The notes under the pieces were generated by a model, which saw only the letters and a list, made by a program, of their open reading frames with translations, was not told the origin of the DNA and did no database searches. From Flavobacterium tyrosinilyticum (GTDB lineage Bacteria; Bacteroidota; Bacteroidia; Flavobacteriales; Flavobacteriaceae): 64,000 nt of DNA. The stretch is from assembly GCF_023656565.1 (NCBI RefSeq), contig NZ_JAMOKG010000001.1, forward strand, positions 1,567,383 to 1,631,382, given 5' to 3'. The first letter of the stretch is position 1, and the number at the start of each line of letters is the position of its first letter. The translations under genes were made by a program, and so were the position numbers. Of this stretch, positions 8,574 to 17,729 are shown piece by piece.

Positions 8574-8724
8574 TTGTCATTTCGACGAAAGGAGAAATCT
8601 CCGCAAGTAACTCTACAAAGATTGGTAAACACAAAGTTTTGTCATCTCGACGAACGAGAGATCACACTCGTAACTCTATAAAGATTGGCGATTTTTGTTT
8701 CATGCAGATTTTGCAGATTTACAT
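8574..8724. repeat. 185-bp composite repeat, copy 2 (3' end shortened)
   Basis: Repeats both modules of copy 1 in the same order with scattered substitutions (CGACGAAAGGAG, CGACGAACGAGAG, GTTTCATGCAGATTTTGCAG). The start-to-start distance from copy 1 is 185 bp, so this is a tandem duplication with later divergence. Confidence 0.8.
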
Positions 8725-8784
8725 TTAATTATCTTTTAAACGATTTTGTATATTGGCTAATAATATTCTAAACCTAACAACAGA

Positions 8785-9336
8785 ATGAAAAATCTCCTTA
8801 TTTTAATATTTATCTCCAATATTTCATTTGCGCAGACTGCTGTTTTAAGATTGAAATTTCCAAAAGATCCAAAGATTTCTCAGAAGTTTCAAAATGCAAT
8901 AGATGAACAAAAAAATCAATTCTGCTGGGTTTATAAGAATAACAAAGAAGAAGTTCAGAATTATACAACTGAATTTATTTTAGATAAAATCGATAATAAT
9001 CGGGAATATGGGTATTTGTTCGAAGCTGAATATTGGGTAGGATATAATTACGAAAAGATAATTCCACAATTAATAAATCGGATAACAAATAAAAAAGAAG
9101 TTGGTCTTGTGAATAGCGCCGATTTGATGATATTTGAAAGAATAGAAAGTGGAGACTTAAAAGCCTACGGACATGGATTGATAGTTAATGATGATTTATT
9201 CACAATTGCTGGAAGAGCAAACAGATTGCTAACAGTTGTAACAGGAGAAAATTTTGGTTCAGTTTCGATGAAATCAACTCCGAAAGATTTACATATTCTT
9301 CAAGAAAAATGGATTGTTTGGTTGAATGAGCTTTAA
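8785..9336 (+). CDS. secreted hypothetical protein
   Basis: 183 residues beginning with a typical signal peptide (MKNLLILIFISNISFA, cleavage before QTAVLRL). The mature part has no recognised motif; it is rich in Tyr/Trp and mixed alpha/beta. It stands alone after the repeat block and ends shortly before a strong terminator. Probably periplasmic. Function unknown. Confidence 0.75.
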   Translation: MKNLLILIFISNISFAQTAVLRLKFPKDPKISQKFQNAIDEQKNQFCWVYKNNKEEVQNYTTEFILDKIDNNREYGYLFEAEYWVGYNYEKIIPQLINRITNKKEVGLVNSADLMIFERIESGDLKAYGHGLIVNDDLFTIAGRANRLLTVVTGENFGSVSMKSTPKDLHILQEKWIVWLNEL

Positions 9337-9392
9337 AAAAAATAGACTTCTTAATATAAATATTTAGGATATGCTTTATAAGTTAAATTGAT

Positions 9393-9432
9393 AAAAAACC
9401 GAAGTTTTGAAATTTCAAAGCTTCGGTTTTTT
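9393..9432. terminator. bidirectional terminator
   Basis: AAAAAACCGAAG / CTTCGGTTTTTT arms, with an inner TTTGAAA-TTTCAAA palindrome. It serves the secreted protein on the plus strand and the broken regulator on the minus strand. Confidence 0.85.
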
Positions 9433-9452
9433 CTTTTTATAAAAATAAATTT

Positions 9453-9807
9453 CTATTTCTTATCAAGTAACTTTTCCAAAAGAGCAACTTTATCTTTTTC
9501 AGCTTGAATTAACTGTTGGTAAAGTTTTTTATTCTCTTCATAAGATTCAATAAGTTTATCTAAGGGATTAAATGTGCAACCATGATTTACAGAAGAAGAA
9601 CCATTATCATATGTATTCCCCATAATGTTAAAAACAGCTTCTAATTACTTCAACGGGAACTCCTAAGGCTTGAGCAATTTTCTTTAGTTTTTCTTCATCA
9701 ACACTTTCACTTCCAATTGCAATAGCAAGTGCTTCCTGCTTCATATCTCTCAGTTCTCTAATTCGGCTAATGTTTCTGCCGATATGTTTTGGTTTTACTG
9801 TGCTCAT
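9453..9807 (-). pseudogene. XRE-family HTH regulator, broken by internal deletions
   Basis: The first frame reads MSTVKPKHIGRNISRIRELR ... MKQEALAIAIG and jumps to SESVDEEKLKKIAQALGV, so the second half of the helix-turn-helix, normally present after AIG in XRE repressors, is missing. This frame stops at 9628 after 59 codons. The second frame resumes at 9644 or so with EAVFNIMGNTYDNG and continues through a coiled-coil-like tail (NPLDKLIESYEENKKLYQQL) to TAG at 9453. The family normally carries head and tail as one protein, so one in-frame and one frame-shifting deletion are inferred. Confidence 0.72.
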
Positions 9808-9811
9808 GATT

Positions 9812-9819
9812 CAAAGATA
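9812..9819 (-). promoter_or_regulatory. -7 box TATCTTTG, possible leaderless start of the broken regulator
   Basis: Exact TAnnTTTG match ending only four bases before the ATG at 9807, so transcription would begin at or next to the AUG. Confidence 0.5.
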
Positions 9820-9952
9820 TTTAAAATTCTTTTACCTTATTTGGTTTATGTAGAAAACAAGGTTTTTCTTGTGAGATACAAATTGTAAATCTTTTCGTGA
9901 GTAAAAATACAATTTTTCTGACTATCGAATTGGTTTTGAATTTAGAATTGTG

Positions 9953-9960
9953 TAATCTTG
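9953..9960 (+). promoter_or_regulatory. candidate -7 box TAATCTTG
   Basis: Seven of eight match to TAnnTTTG, 36 bases before the ATG at 9997. It overlaps the alternative TTG at 9958 and so argues for the ATG. Confidence 0.4.
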
Positions 9961-9996
9961 ATATTCAAAAAATCAACTTCTATTAATACCAATAAA

Positions 9997-11328
9997 ATGC
10001 AGACTTCCAATTTCAAATTAGTTACTATAGCCGAAATCAAGAACAAATATTCTTTTTTAACTGAAGATGAAAAGTTCGATTATTTTGACGAATGGGAAGA
10101 CGAAGATTTTTTTCTTACGGCAGATGAAGATGTCAATTTTGAAGGGAATTTTTATTTAGATCTTTATGAGGATAAAGAGAAAAAATGGTTGGCTAAATTG
10201 CTAAATCTTCCGGCTAAAAAAATCGAAGAAATAAGAATTGAAGGCATTTTTATAAACGGAGATTTTTCTGTTAATGCTTCAATTATTAATGCCGAAGGCG
10301 ATTATGGACCATATATTTTTATCAACGGAAATGTAAACTGCCAAAGTCTTTTGCTTGGTGGCGCTAATGTTGAAATTAAAGGAAATGTTACAGCAAAAGA
10401 AGTGGTGATGAGCTATTATAATCATGGAAATTTCAATTGTTCAGGCGCTATAAATTCTCCAGTTTTTATTGTTACAGATCACAATACAGCATTTGCGGAA
10501 AGAAAAAATGATTTGTTTTATTATAATGATAGAGATGAAATTGATCCAAAAAACGAATGCGAATATGACGATGAAACCGATGAAGAAATTATTTCAAACG
10601 AACTCCGAAAATTACTCGATAATCCGTTAATTGAAACGTTTGAAGAATTAGAACGAGATTTGGCAAGAGGCGAATTGGTTTTAAAACAAAATAATCCGCC
10701 CGCTAAAACTTATGAATATTGGCGTGATCGTGTTTTGGCAAATTACAGAGATCTTAAACTCGTTCCAAAGCAGTATAAAAACGAAGAGCTTTGCAATCTG
10801 GCATTAAATATTACTTTTCATGCTTTGCCATTTATCGATCAGGATTTAATAACTTCTGAGCTCTGCGAAAAATTAGTTAACAAAGATGGTTTTGCGATTC
10901 AAGTAATTCCTGATGAGTTTATCACAAAAGATCTTTGTTTTAGAGCAGCAGAAAGTGGTACAATGTTGAGATTAATTCCATCAGAATATTATTCGGAAGA
11001 ATTAATTTTGTTAGTTTTTAAAAACGGAAGACATGAACCAGATATCAACGATGTTCCTCCTCAATTTATAACAGAAAACTTTCTTGTAGAATATGTGAAA
11101 ATCGGAAAAGGATTGTGGCTCGATAAAGCTTGCAAAGCAACTGGAATTGATAAATTGCAGGTTTTAAAACAAGTGATAGATTCTGGAATAGAATATTTAG
11201 ATAATATTTTTGGAAATCATTTTAGTAAAGAAACCGTTGATTATGCTTTTTCTGTTTATAAAAATCAAGAGGAGTGGAGTAAGTATGCTCAAAAGTATAA
11301 ACAGAAATTTGAACGACTTGAGAAATGA
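9997..11328 (+). CDS. beta-helix (bactofilin-like) plus DUF4116-like repeat protein
   Basis: 443 residues from ATG 9997. The N-terminal half (about 65-170) has short glycine-spaced beta rungs (IFINGDF, IFINGNVNC, VEIKGNV, NFNCSGAIN) like polymer-forming or bactofilin-type beta-helices. An acidic linker follows (DDETDEEI). The C-terminal half has repeats of the type DEFITKDLCFRAAE / SEYYSEELILLVFK, resembling DUF4116 repeats. No signal peptide or membrane segment. The stop overlaps the start of the next gene (ATGA). Function unknown; a structural or polymorphic-toxin-related role is possible but unproven. Confidence 0.65.
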   Translation: MQTSNFKLVTIAEIKNKYSFLTEDEKFDYFDEWEDEDFFLTADEDVNFEGNFYLDLYEDKEKKWLAKLLNLPAKKIEEIRIEGIFINGDFSVNASIINAEGDYGPYIFINGNVNCQSLLLGGANVEIKGNVTAKEVVMSYYNHGNFNCSGAINSPVFIVTDHNTAFAERKNDLFYYNDRDEIDPKNECEYDDETDEEIISNELRKLLDNPLIETFEELERDLARGELVLKQNNPPAKTYEYWRDRVLANYRDLKLVPKQYKNEELCNLALNITFHALPFIDQDLITSELCEKLVNKDGFAIQVIPDEFITKDLCFRAAESGTMLRLIPSEYYSEELILLVFKNGRHEPDINDVPPQFITENFLVEYVKIGKGLWLDKACKATGIDKLQVLKQVIDSGIEYLDNIFGNHFSKETVDYAFSVYKNQEEWSKYAQKYKQKFERLEK

Positions 11329-11921
11329 AAGAGCTATTAATTGAAAGTAAAGGGATAAAAACTAGCGAGTATTTTATACCACCTTTTGAACTTAGAAAAG
11401 GGGAACTGCTTCTCATTCACATATACGGAACAGCTTACTTTTATGAAATGAAAGCTGAGTTAGTAGATATTTTTACAGGAAAAATACAATATGAAAATAT
11501 AAAGGTCCTACAGCCTTTAGCTTTTGCAGAGAATTTTAAAGAATCACGATTTGAACGCATTTTTAATTCTATAACAGTAAGTAGATACTTAAAAAGAAAT
11601 ACAAATTTGCATGAAGACTCAGAGCCAAAAATATTTGAAGAAAACGGTATCTCTAAAAAAGACAAAGTAAAAAGCCTTGATTATAGTCAAAAAAAGTTAC
11701 TTTCTTTATATTCTCTTTTTACGAAAACAAGAAATATAGTTTTTGATTTAAGTGGAGAAGGTCCTGTTGGAGCTATAAAAACATTTGATTTTGTTAAAGG
11801 TCAAATTAAAAATGATGGTGCCGCAATTTTAATTGATTGGGCGGGAAGTGATGTAAAAGATAAATGTTCAAAAGTTGTTGCTATTGAATGGTTTATTGAA
11901 CCTAGAAAAGGGACTTTATAA
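11325..11921 (+). CDS. ABC-ATPase-like protein lacking Walker A
   Basis: 198 residues, translationally coupled to the preceding gene through an ATGA overlap. The outline resembles an ABC ATPase: FELRKGELLLIHIYG sits where Walker A would be but has no GxxGxGKS/T, KSLDYSQKKLLSLYSLF sits at the signature region, and NIVFDLSGEGPVG at Walker B. ATP hydrolysis looks unlikely. This may be a degenerate ATPase acting as a structural partner of the beta-helix protein. The assignment rests on pattern resemblance only. Confidence 0.5.
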   Translation: MKELLIESKGIKTSEYFIPPFELRKGELLLIHIYGTAYFYEMKAELVDIFTGKIQYENIKVLQPLAFAENFKESRFERIFNSITVSRYLKRNTNLHEDSEPKIFEENGISKKDKVKSLDYSQKKLLSLYSLFTKTRNIVFDLSGEGPVGAIKTFDFVKGQIKNDGAAILIDWAGSDVKDKCSKVVAIEWFIEPRKGTL

Positions 11922-11978
11922 TAAAACCTGCAAATTAAAATGGTTGAGAGAATTTGCTTAAGCTAATTGATTTTTAAG

Positions 11979-12419
11979 ATGAAAGATGAAAAAACAAAAA
12001 TCAGAAAAATCCAAAACCAAGATCTAAACTTCGTCTACAAAGCAATCTGCGAACTCGAAAATGAAGTTTTAGATTTTGAGGTTTTCGAAATGATCTTCAA
12101 TGAAAATATTTCAAACCCAAAAAATCTTTATCTAATTGCCGAAAACGAAAATGAAGGTTTAGGTTTTGTTAGCTTTCACACTCAAAATCTCCTTCATCAT
12201 TGCGGGTTGGTAGGGGAAATTCAGGAGTTTTTTATTTATCAAAAATACCGCGGACAAGGCGTTGGAAGATTATTAATAAATGAGATTTTAGATTTTGCTC
12301 AGAAAAATAATCTAAAAAGTATTGAAGTTACAACAAATAAGAGACGAATAGAAAACGTGGCGATTTATGAGAATCTGGGTTTTAATTTGAGTCATAATAA
12401 GTTTACGATTCATAAATAG
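11979..12419 (+). CDS. GNAT-family N-acetyltransferase, PhnO-like
   Basis: 146 residues with the GNAT acetyl-CoA binding motif KYRGQGVGRLLINE and a conserved LLHHCGLVGEIQEFFI strand-loop as in aminoalkylphosphonate acetyltransferase PhnO. The C-terminal IYENLGF closes the fold. It acetylates a small amine or peptide N-terminus with acetyl-CoA; the exact substrate is unknown and no phosphonate genes are nearby. ATG 11979 is preferred to the TTG four codons upstream. Confidence 0.82.
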   Translation: MKDEKTKIRKIQNQDLNFVYKAICELENEVLDFEVFEMIFNENISNPKNLYLIAENENEGLGFVSFHTQNLLHHCGLVGEIQEFFIYQKYRGQGVGRLLINEILDFAQKNNLKSIEVTTNKRRIENVAIYENLGFNLSHNKFTIHK

Positions 12420-12425
12420 ATTCCA

Positions 12426-12433
12426 TATATTTG
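12426..12433 (+). promoter_or_regulatory. -7 box TATATTTG
   Basis: Exact TAnnTTTG match 24 bases before the TTG start at 12458. Confidence 0.45.
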
Positions 12434-12457
12434 AATGATAATTCTAAATAGAATCGA

Positions 12458-12829
12458 TTGAAAAAATATACAAAATACTTAATTGCACTTTTTCTGACTT
12501 TTGTCGTAATTGCGGGCGATGGTACTTTATATTCTCAATCTAAATCGGCAGAATATTACGAGTCTTCATTTGTAGTTTTAAGAAGAGAATTAAATCTTAA
12601 AAGTTCTCGTTTATATAAATTTGGACAAGCTGTTTCTTGGAATAAAATGAGATTTTCAATTGTTTTGAATTTTCTTAAAACCGAAAATGTCTTTACTTTC
12701 CAAATCAAGAAATTACTGAAACTTCAAAACCTGCTTTATCAAAACCTAACTTCATTTGTAAATCAATCTGTTTTTATAAATGAAATAATCACTTCAAAAG
12801 ACTTCGCTAAAAGTTTATACAACGCTTAA
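12458..12829 (+). CDS. exported hypothetical protein, 123 aa
   Basis: Starts with TTG (MKKYTKYLIALFLTFVVIA), which is followed by a signal-peptide-like segment and a Gln/Ser-rich junction (SQSKSAEYY). The remainder is basic and helical with no known motif. A -7 box stands at 12426-12433. No family recognised. Confidence 0.55.
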   Translation: MKKYTKYLIALFLTFVVIAGDGTLYSQSKSAEYYESSFVVLRRELNLKSSRLYKFGQAVSWNKMRFSIVLNFLKTENVFTFQIKKLLKLQNLLYQNLTSFVNQSVFINEIITSKDFAKSLYNA

Positions 12830-12887
12830 GAAATTTATTTCTGAGCATAGATGATTCAATAATGTCTAATCATTTATCATTTTCAAA

Positions 12888-13070
12888 ATGTATAAACAAA
12901 ATAAAAATTCTCGCTTGGAGCAATCTAAGCGACCACTTCTTCATTGGATAAAAAGAAAATTTATAATCGTAATTACAGCCTTTATGTTAGGAATGGCAAA
13001 CGGAATGCATACCGAAGATACTCGAATTAAAGGAAATCAAAATTGTACTGAGCAGTATAAAAAAGATTGA
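12888..13070 (+). CDS. small single-span membrane protein, 60 aa
   Basis: Basic N-terminus (KQNKNSRLEQSKRPLLHWIKRK), one hydrophobic segment (FIIVITAFMLGMANGM) and a short polar tail. ATG start. It may be co-transcribed with the preceding orphan, 58 bp upstream. Similar short basic/TM proteins occur in flavobacteria. Function unknown. Confidence 0.55.
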   Translation: MYKQNKNSRLEQSKRPLLHWIKRKFIIVITAFMLGMANGMHTEDTRIKGNQNCTEQYKKD

Positions 13071-13083
13071 TTACCTTTTGTTT

Positions 13084-13200
13084 AACCGCAAAGGGCGCAA
13101 AGTTTTTTTTGCGATATCTAAATAAACGCGAAGTTCGCAAAGCTTTGTATTCATGAAAAGCTTTGCGAACTTTGCGTAATCCTTTGCGAACTTTGCGGTT
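13084..13200. repeat. large inverted repeat of the GCAAAG family
   Basis: The outer arms begin AACCGCAAAGGGCGC and end ACTTTGCGGTT. The inner arms GTTCGCAAAGCTTT (13133-13146) and AAAGCTTTGCGAAC (13157-13170) are perfect 14-mers with a 10-base loop. The transcript would fold into one long hairpin. It is related to the block at 8157-8338. Confidence 0.85.
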
Positions 13201-13229
13201 AAATTTAAAAAAAAAAAAAAAACATAAAA

Positions 13230-13256
13230 AAAACCGAAACATCAAGCTTCGGTTTT
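13230..13256 (-). terminator. intrinsic terminator of mvaS
   Basis: Minus-strand stem AAAACCGAA / TTCGGTTTT followed by a T-run; lies just past the mvaS stop at 13283. Confidence 0.75.
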
Positions 13257-13282
13257 GGAATTTGGAATTTCTTTTTTGAAAA

Positions 13283-14644
13283 TTATTCAATCCATTTATA
13301 ATATCTCGCTCCAATCAAAACAGGAATCTCTTTTTCAATTCGGTCTAGAACCCATTCGTTTTTAGGAGTTCTTACGCTTTGTTTTTGTTCTTTTTTATGA
13401 AGACTTTCGTAAGTATTGAAATCAATTTCAACGCTTTCGGCTAAATTTTCGAAGAGTTTTACATTTTCTAAAGCTGATTTCCATTCTGGCTGGATCGTTC
13501 CTTCAAAAACTTTCGATTTCGATCCGCTTCCGTAAGCTAAGAAACCAAATTTTGTTCCGGCAACTTCTTTGTTTGTATCATAAAAATGAGCTAACGTAGA
13601 CAACAATCCCATGAAAATAGAACCTGTATAAAGATTTCCAATTAATGAAGAAGCCAATTCTGCTGGTTGTAATTTCTCTGTTACAAAACTTCTGTAATCT
13701 TCAGATTTTGCTACTTCTTTAATTTTTGTCTGATAATCTGCTGGTGCAATATCATCGGCAATAATTTTTTCGGCACTATCTAAAGCGTAGATTTCAGATA
13801 ACATTCTTCTTCCTTGGAAAGAATATGGCAAGTGCATTACAATACTATGCCAAGTGTTATATAACGTTTCGGTTGTGTTTTTTAATTTTTTGAATGAAAA
13901 GTAAGCATTTCGCGTACGATCCATATAACATTGATTAGAATATTGGCCGTCAAAAACTGGCTGATCTTTATGAATTTCAATTTCAGCTTCTAAATTATCA
14001 AACCAAGAATCGTTGTTTGCGTTTTTAGTGATTTCTTCTTTAGCAATTGTTCTATATGGTTTAAAGAAGTCGAAAACACCTTTTGTGCTTGTTGCCCAAT
14101 TATCATCAAAAGCAATGATTTTTGGGTTTGCAGTAATCAGCATCGCAACCGCTCCAGCGCCCTGTGTGTATTCTCCTCCAGAATTTAAATCGTATTTTGC
14201 AAAATCAGACGTAACTACAATTGCTTTTTTAGTTGGATTTAATTTTACAAAATCAAGACAATTTTGCAAAGCGTCTACACCGCCAATACAAGCGAAAGTA
14301 AAATCTACAACATCGCATTCTGCTAATGAATCTTCGCCAAATTTCTGCTCCATTAAGCTAATTAAATAAGAAGCAATTGGTTTAGAGCTGTCAATACCAC
14401 TTTCGGTACCAACATAGATTCGGCTGATTTCTTTTAAGTCAATTTTATTGTCAATGATAAGTTTTGTTAAAGCATTTGCTCCAAAAACAACCGCATCCTG
14501 ATGTGCGTCTGGGAAAGTCATTTTTATTAGACCAAGACCTTTTTCTAGTTTCTCGGGTTCAATATTTCTGGCAACAGCCAAAGTTTTTATGGGTAAATGT
14601 ATGTTTGCTACGTCAAATGAAATAGCATCAATTCCTGTTTTCAT
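13283..14644 (-). CDS. mvaS: hydroxymethylglutaryl-CoA synthase
   Basis: 453-residue thiolase-fold enzyme that condenses acetyl-CoA with acetoacetyl-CoA to HMG-CoA in the mevalonate route to isoprenoids. The catalytic Cys lies in DFTFACIGG, preceded by the acid residue in YVGTESGID; GGEYTQGAGAVAML and YGSGSKSKVFEG fit the family. It is longer than the roughly 390-residue Gram-positive enzymes, as is usual in Bacteroidota. Single gene with its own promoter (TTG-N19-TACCTTTA) and terminator. Confidence 0.92.
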   Translation of the reverse strand: MKTGIDAISFDVANIHLPIKTLAVARNIEPEKLEKGLGLIKMTFPDAHQDAVVFGANALTKLIIDNKIDLKEISRIYVGTESGIDSSKPIASYLISLMEQKFGEDSLAECDVVDFTFACIGGVDALQNCLDFVKLNPTKKAIVVTSDFAKYDLNSGGEYTQGAGAVAMLITANPKIIAFDDNWATSTKGVFDFFKPYRTIAKEEITKNANNDSWFDNLEAEIEIHKDQPVFDGQYSNQCYMDRTRNAYFSFKKLKNTTETLYNTWHSIVMHLPYSFQGRRMLSEIYALDSAEKIIADDIAPADYQTKIKEVAKSEDYRSFVTEKLQPAELASSLIGNLYTGSIFMGLLSTLAHFYDTNKEVAGTKFGFLAYGSGSKSKVFEGTIQPEWKSALENVKLFENLAESVEIDFNTYESLHKKEQKQSVRTPKNEWVLDRIEKEIPVLIGARYYKWIE

Positions 14645-14663
14645 TCTTATTTTTTTGAGCCGC

Positions 14664-14693
14664 TAAAGGTAAAACTATGTTGCGGAATGGCAA
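14664..14693 (-). promoter_or_regulatory. mvaS promoter, TTG-N19-TACCTTTA
   Basis: Minus strand: -33 TTG at 14693-14691 and a -7 TACCTTTA at 14671-14664 (one mismatch to TAnnTTTG), with a 19-base spacer, 20 bases before the ATG at 14644. Confidence 0.55.
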
Positions 14694-14937
14694 TTTTTTA
14701 CTTAGACAAAATTTTGATGACCCTACACTTTTGAAGAAAACAAATTAAAACTTCGAATAAAATAACAATATCATAAATTTTTAGTAATCTACTTAGAGTC
14801 GAAATCCTTGATTCTGTTTTATAAAGCAATGATTTGAGGTTTCCTATAGTGAATTATTTTTTATCAGTTTTGATTTTGTACGTAAAAATACGTAGAATTG
14901 TGCTATTTTAAAATCATTATAAATAACAGCGAAATGG

Positions 14938-14968
14938 TTGTAGTTCTTTTGTAATTGAGTTATTTTTG
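14938..14968 (+). promoter_or_regulatory. sdhCAB promoter, TTG-N20-TATTTTTG
   Basis: -33 TTG at 14938-14940, 20-base spacer, exact -7 box TATTTTTG at 14961-14968, 32 bases before the sdhC ATG. One of the best promoters in the window. Confidence 0.7.
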
Positions 14969-15000
14969 TCTAATTTTTTAAAACAAACTACTTAACACTT

Positions 15001-15666
15001 ATGGCACAATCTGCACTATTGAATGCTTCCATCTTAAAGAAAGTAGCTATGGCTCTTTCGGGAATATTCTTAATCACGTTTTTAGCGCTGCATGTTTCCT
15101 TAAATTTTATTTCTATTTTGAGTGAAGATGTTTTCAACGAAGCTTCTCACTTTATGGGATACAATCCGCTGATACAATATGTAATGCAGCCAGTTTTGGC
15201 ATTCGGAGTAATTTTCCATTTCGTAATGGGATTTATTCTTACTGCTCAAAATAGCGCGGCACGACCAATTGCGTACGCTAAATACAACGGAGCGGCAAAC
15301 GCTTCATGGAGTTCTAGAAATATGATTATTTCTGGATTGGTTATTTTGGCTTTCTTAGGATTGCACTTTTATGATTTCTGGTTTCCTGAAGTTAGCTATA
15401 AATATATAGCTGGTACGGCACCAGATGCTACGAGGTATTATGGTGAGTTAGTTCACAAATTTCACGACCCAATTCGTACGGCATTGTACTGCGTGTCATT
15501 TATCCTTTTAGGATTCCACTTGTGGCATGGGTTTGCATCTTCTCTTCAATCTGTAGGGATGCACAACAAGTACTCTAGATTTTTATCAAAAGTAGGTTAC
15601 TGGTTCGCAGTTGTGGTTCCAGCGCTTTTTGTGATTATCGCTTTATTTCATCATTTCAATAATTAA
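15001..15666 (+). CDS. sdhC: succinate dehydrogenase cytochrome b subunit
   Basis: 221-residue integral membrane subunit with five hydrophobic segments and histidines suited to bind two hemes (near [27 protein letters not shown]). It anchors SdhAB and passes electrons to menaquinone, as in type B enzymes with one fused anchor. First gene of the sdhC-A-B operon, with 11 bp before sdhA and a clear promoter at 14938-14968. Confidence 0.94.
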   Translation: MAQSALLNASILKKVAMALSGIFLITFLALHVSLNFISILSEDVFNEASHFMGYNPLIQYVMQPVLAFGVIFHFVMGFILTAQNSAARPIAYAKYNGAANASWSSRNMIISGLVILAFLGLHFYDFWFPEVSYKYIAGTAPDATRYYGELVHKFHDPIRTALYCVSFILLGFHLWHGFASSLQSVGMHNKYSRFLSKVGYWFAVVVPALFVIIALFHHFNN

Positions 15667-15677
15667 TATCAATTATA

Positions 15678-17678
15678 ATGGCATTAGATTCAAAAATTCC
15701 AAATGGTCCTATAGCGGACAAATGGACAAATTATAAAGATCATATTAATTTAGTAAACCCTGCTAACAAACGTAATCTTGATATTATTGTAGTTGGTACA
15801 GGTTTAGCTGGAGGTTCGGCTGCGGCTACTTTAGCGGAGTTAGGATATAACGTAAAAGCATTTTGCTTCCAAGATTCTCCACGTCGTGCGCACTCTATTG
15901 CGGCACAAGGAGGTATCAACGCAGCAAAAAACTATAAAGGTGACGGTGACTCGATTTACAGATTGTTTTACGATACTGTAAAAGGTGGTGATTACCGTGC
16001 TCGTGAGGCAAACGTTTATCGTTTGGCTGAAGTTTCAGGAAATATTATTGACCAATGTGTGGCTCAAGGGGTGCCATTGGCTCGTGAATATGGCGGACTT
16101 TTAGATAACCGTTCTTTTGGAGGAACTTTGGTTTCTCGTACATTTTATGCGCAAGGACAAACTGGACAGCAATTATTGTTAGGAGCTTATTCTGCAATGA
16201 ACCGTCAAATTGGTCGTGGAAAAATTAAAATGTACAACCGTCACGAAATGCTAGACATTGTAATCGTGAACGGAAAAGCGAGAGGTATTATCGCTCGTGA
16301 CTTAATTACAGGAAAAATAGAAAGACATTCTGCTCACGCAGTAGTAGTTGGTTCTGGAGGATACGGAAACGTATTTTTCCTTTCGACAAATGCTATGGGA
16401 AGTAACGCAACAGCAGCTTGGAAAATTCATAAAAAAGGAGCGTTTTTCGCAAATCCTTGTTATACACAAATTCACCCAACATGTATTCCAGTTTCAGGAG
16501 ATCACCAGTCTAAATTGACTTTGATGTCTGAGTCTTTACGTAATGATGGTCGTATTTGGGTACCAAAAAACCTTGAGGATGCAAAAGCTATCCGTGAAGG
16601 AAAGAAAAAAGCAACAGATTTATCTGAAGACGAAAGAGATTATTTCTTAGAAAGAAGATATCCAGCTTTTGGTAACTTAGTACCTCGTGACGTTGCGTCT
16701 CGTGCAGCTAAAGAAAGATGTGATGCTGGTTTTGGAGTTAACAAAACTGGAGAAGCGGTTTACTTAGATTTTGCGGCAGCTATCAAACGTTACGGAACTG
16801 AAGATGCTTATGTAAAAGGTTTAGACGATAAAGATGCTGCTTTGGTAACTAAATTAGGAGCTGCAATCGTGAAAAGTAAATACGGAAACTTATTCCAGAT
16901 GTATTACAAAATCGTCGACGAAGATCCTTATACAACACCAATGATGATTTACCCAGCAGTTCACTACACAATGGGTGGAACTTGGGTTGATTATAACTTG
17001 ATGACTACAATACCTGGATGTTTCTCTATTGGAGAGTCTAACTTCTCTGATCACGGAGCAAACAGACTTGGGGCTTCTGCTCTAATGCAAGGTTTAGCTG
17101 ATGGATATTTCGTATTGCCTTATACTATCGGAGATTATTTAGCTCCAGATATTAAAATGGGTGAAATTTCTACAGACTTACCAGAATTCGTTGAAGCTGA
17201 AAAAGCGGTTGTAGATCAAATCAATAAATTTATCAATAATAACGGTAAACATTCTGTAGATTATTTCCATAAAAAATTGGGAAAAATTATGTGGAATAAA
17301 GTAGGTATGGCTCGTAACGCTAAAGGTTTAACTGAAGCTATCGAAGAAATTGCTGCTTTACGTGAAGAGTTTTATAAAGATGTAAAAGTTCCTGGAGGCG
17401 CTTACGAATTTAATCAGGAATTAGAAAAAGCAACTCGTGTTGCCGATTTCTTAGAATTAGGAGAATTGTTCGCGAAAGATGCTTTACACCGTAACGAATC
17501 TTGTGGAGGTCACTTCCGTGAGGAATACCAAACAGAAGAAGGAGAAGCACTTCGTGATGACGAAAACTTTGCATATGTTGCAGCTTGGGAATACAAAGGA
17601 AAACCAAGTGATGCAGTATTACACAAAGAACCTCTTAACTACGAAAACATTAAATTAGTTCAAAGAAGCTATAAATAG
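15678..17678 (+). CDS. sdhA: succinate dehydrogenase flavoprotein subunit
   Basis: 666 residues. The FAD-binding Rossmann motif [11 protein letters not shown] is at about 40-50; [15 protein letters not shown] contains the histidine for covalent [12 protein letters not shown] and [17 protein letters not shown] belong to the active-site region; and [14 protein letters not shown] is typical of the family. It oxidises succinate to fumarate on the cytoplasmic face in the TCA cycle. Codon use is strongly biased, as expected for high expression. Confidence 0.96.
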   Translation: MALDSKIPNGPIADKWTNYKDHINLVNPANKRNLDIIVVGTGLAGGSAAATLAELGYNVKAFCFQDSPRRAHSIAAQGGINAAKNYKGDGDSIYRLFYDTVKGGDYRAREANVYRLAEVSGNIIDQCVAQGVPLAREYGGLLDNRSFGGTLVSRTFYAQGQTGQQLLLGAYSAMNRQIGRGKIKMYNRHEMLDIVIVNGKARGIIARDLITGKIERHSAHAVVVGSGGYGNVFFLSTNAMGSNATAAWKIHKKGAFFANPCYTQIHPTCIPVSGDHQSKLTLMSESLRNDGRIWVPKNLEDAKAIREGKKKATDLSEDERDYFLERRYPAFGNLVPRDVASRAAKERCDAGFGVNKTGEAVYLDFAAAIKRYGTEDAYVKGLDDKDAALVTKLGAAIVKSKYGNLFQMYYKIVDEDPYTTPMMIYPAVHYTMGGTWVDYNLMTTIPGCFSIGESNFSDHGANRLGASALMQGLADGYFVLPYTIGDYLAPDIKMGEISTDLPEFVEAEKAVVDQINKFINNNGKHSVDYFHKKLGKIMWNKVGMARNAKGLTEAIEEIAALREEFYKDVKVPGGAYEFNQELEKATRVADFLELGELFAKDALHRNESCGGHFREEYQTEEGEALRDDENFAYVAAWEYKGKPSDAVLHKEPLNYENIKLVQRSYK

Positions 17679-17729
17679 TATTTAGAAAAGTCTTAATACT
17701 TTTTTCTTAATACTTAATACTTATACAAA

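Noticed and set aside
8389..8724. CRISPR array candidate
   Set aside because: Only two repeats of 185 bp with diverged internal modules and no spacers or cas genes.
8453..8728. Plus-strand frame of 91 codons across the 185-bp repeats
   Set aside because: The frame follows the repeat units (RRYHTRNSTKI twice); it exists only because 185-bp copies kept a frame.
13027..13314. Minus-strand frame of 95 codons overlapping the mvaS end
   Set aside because: It runs through the large inverted repeat and a poly-A tract, with low-complexity FFFFF content.
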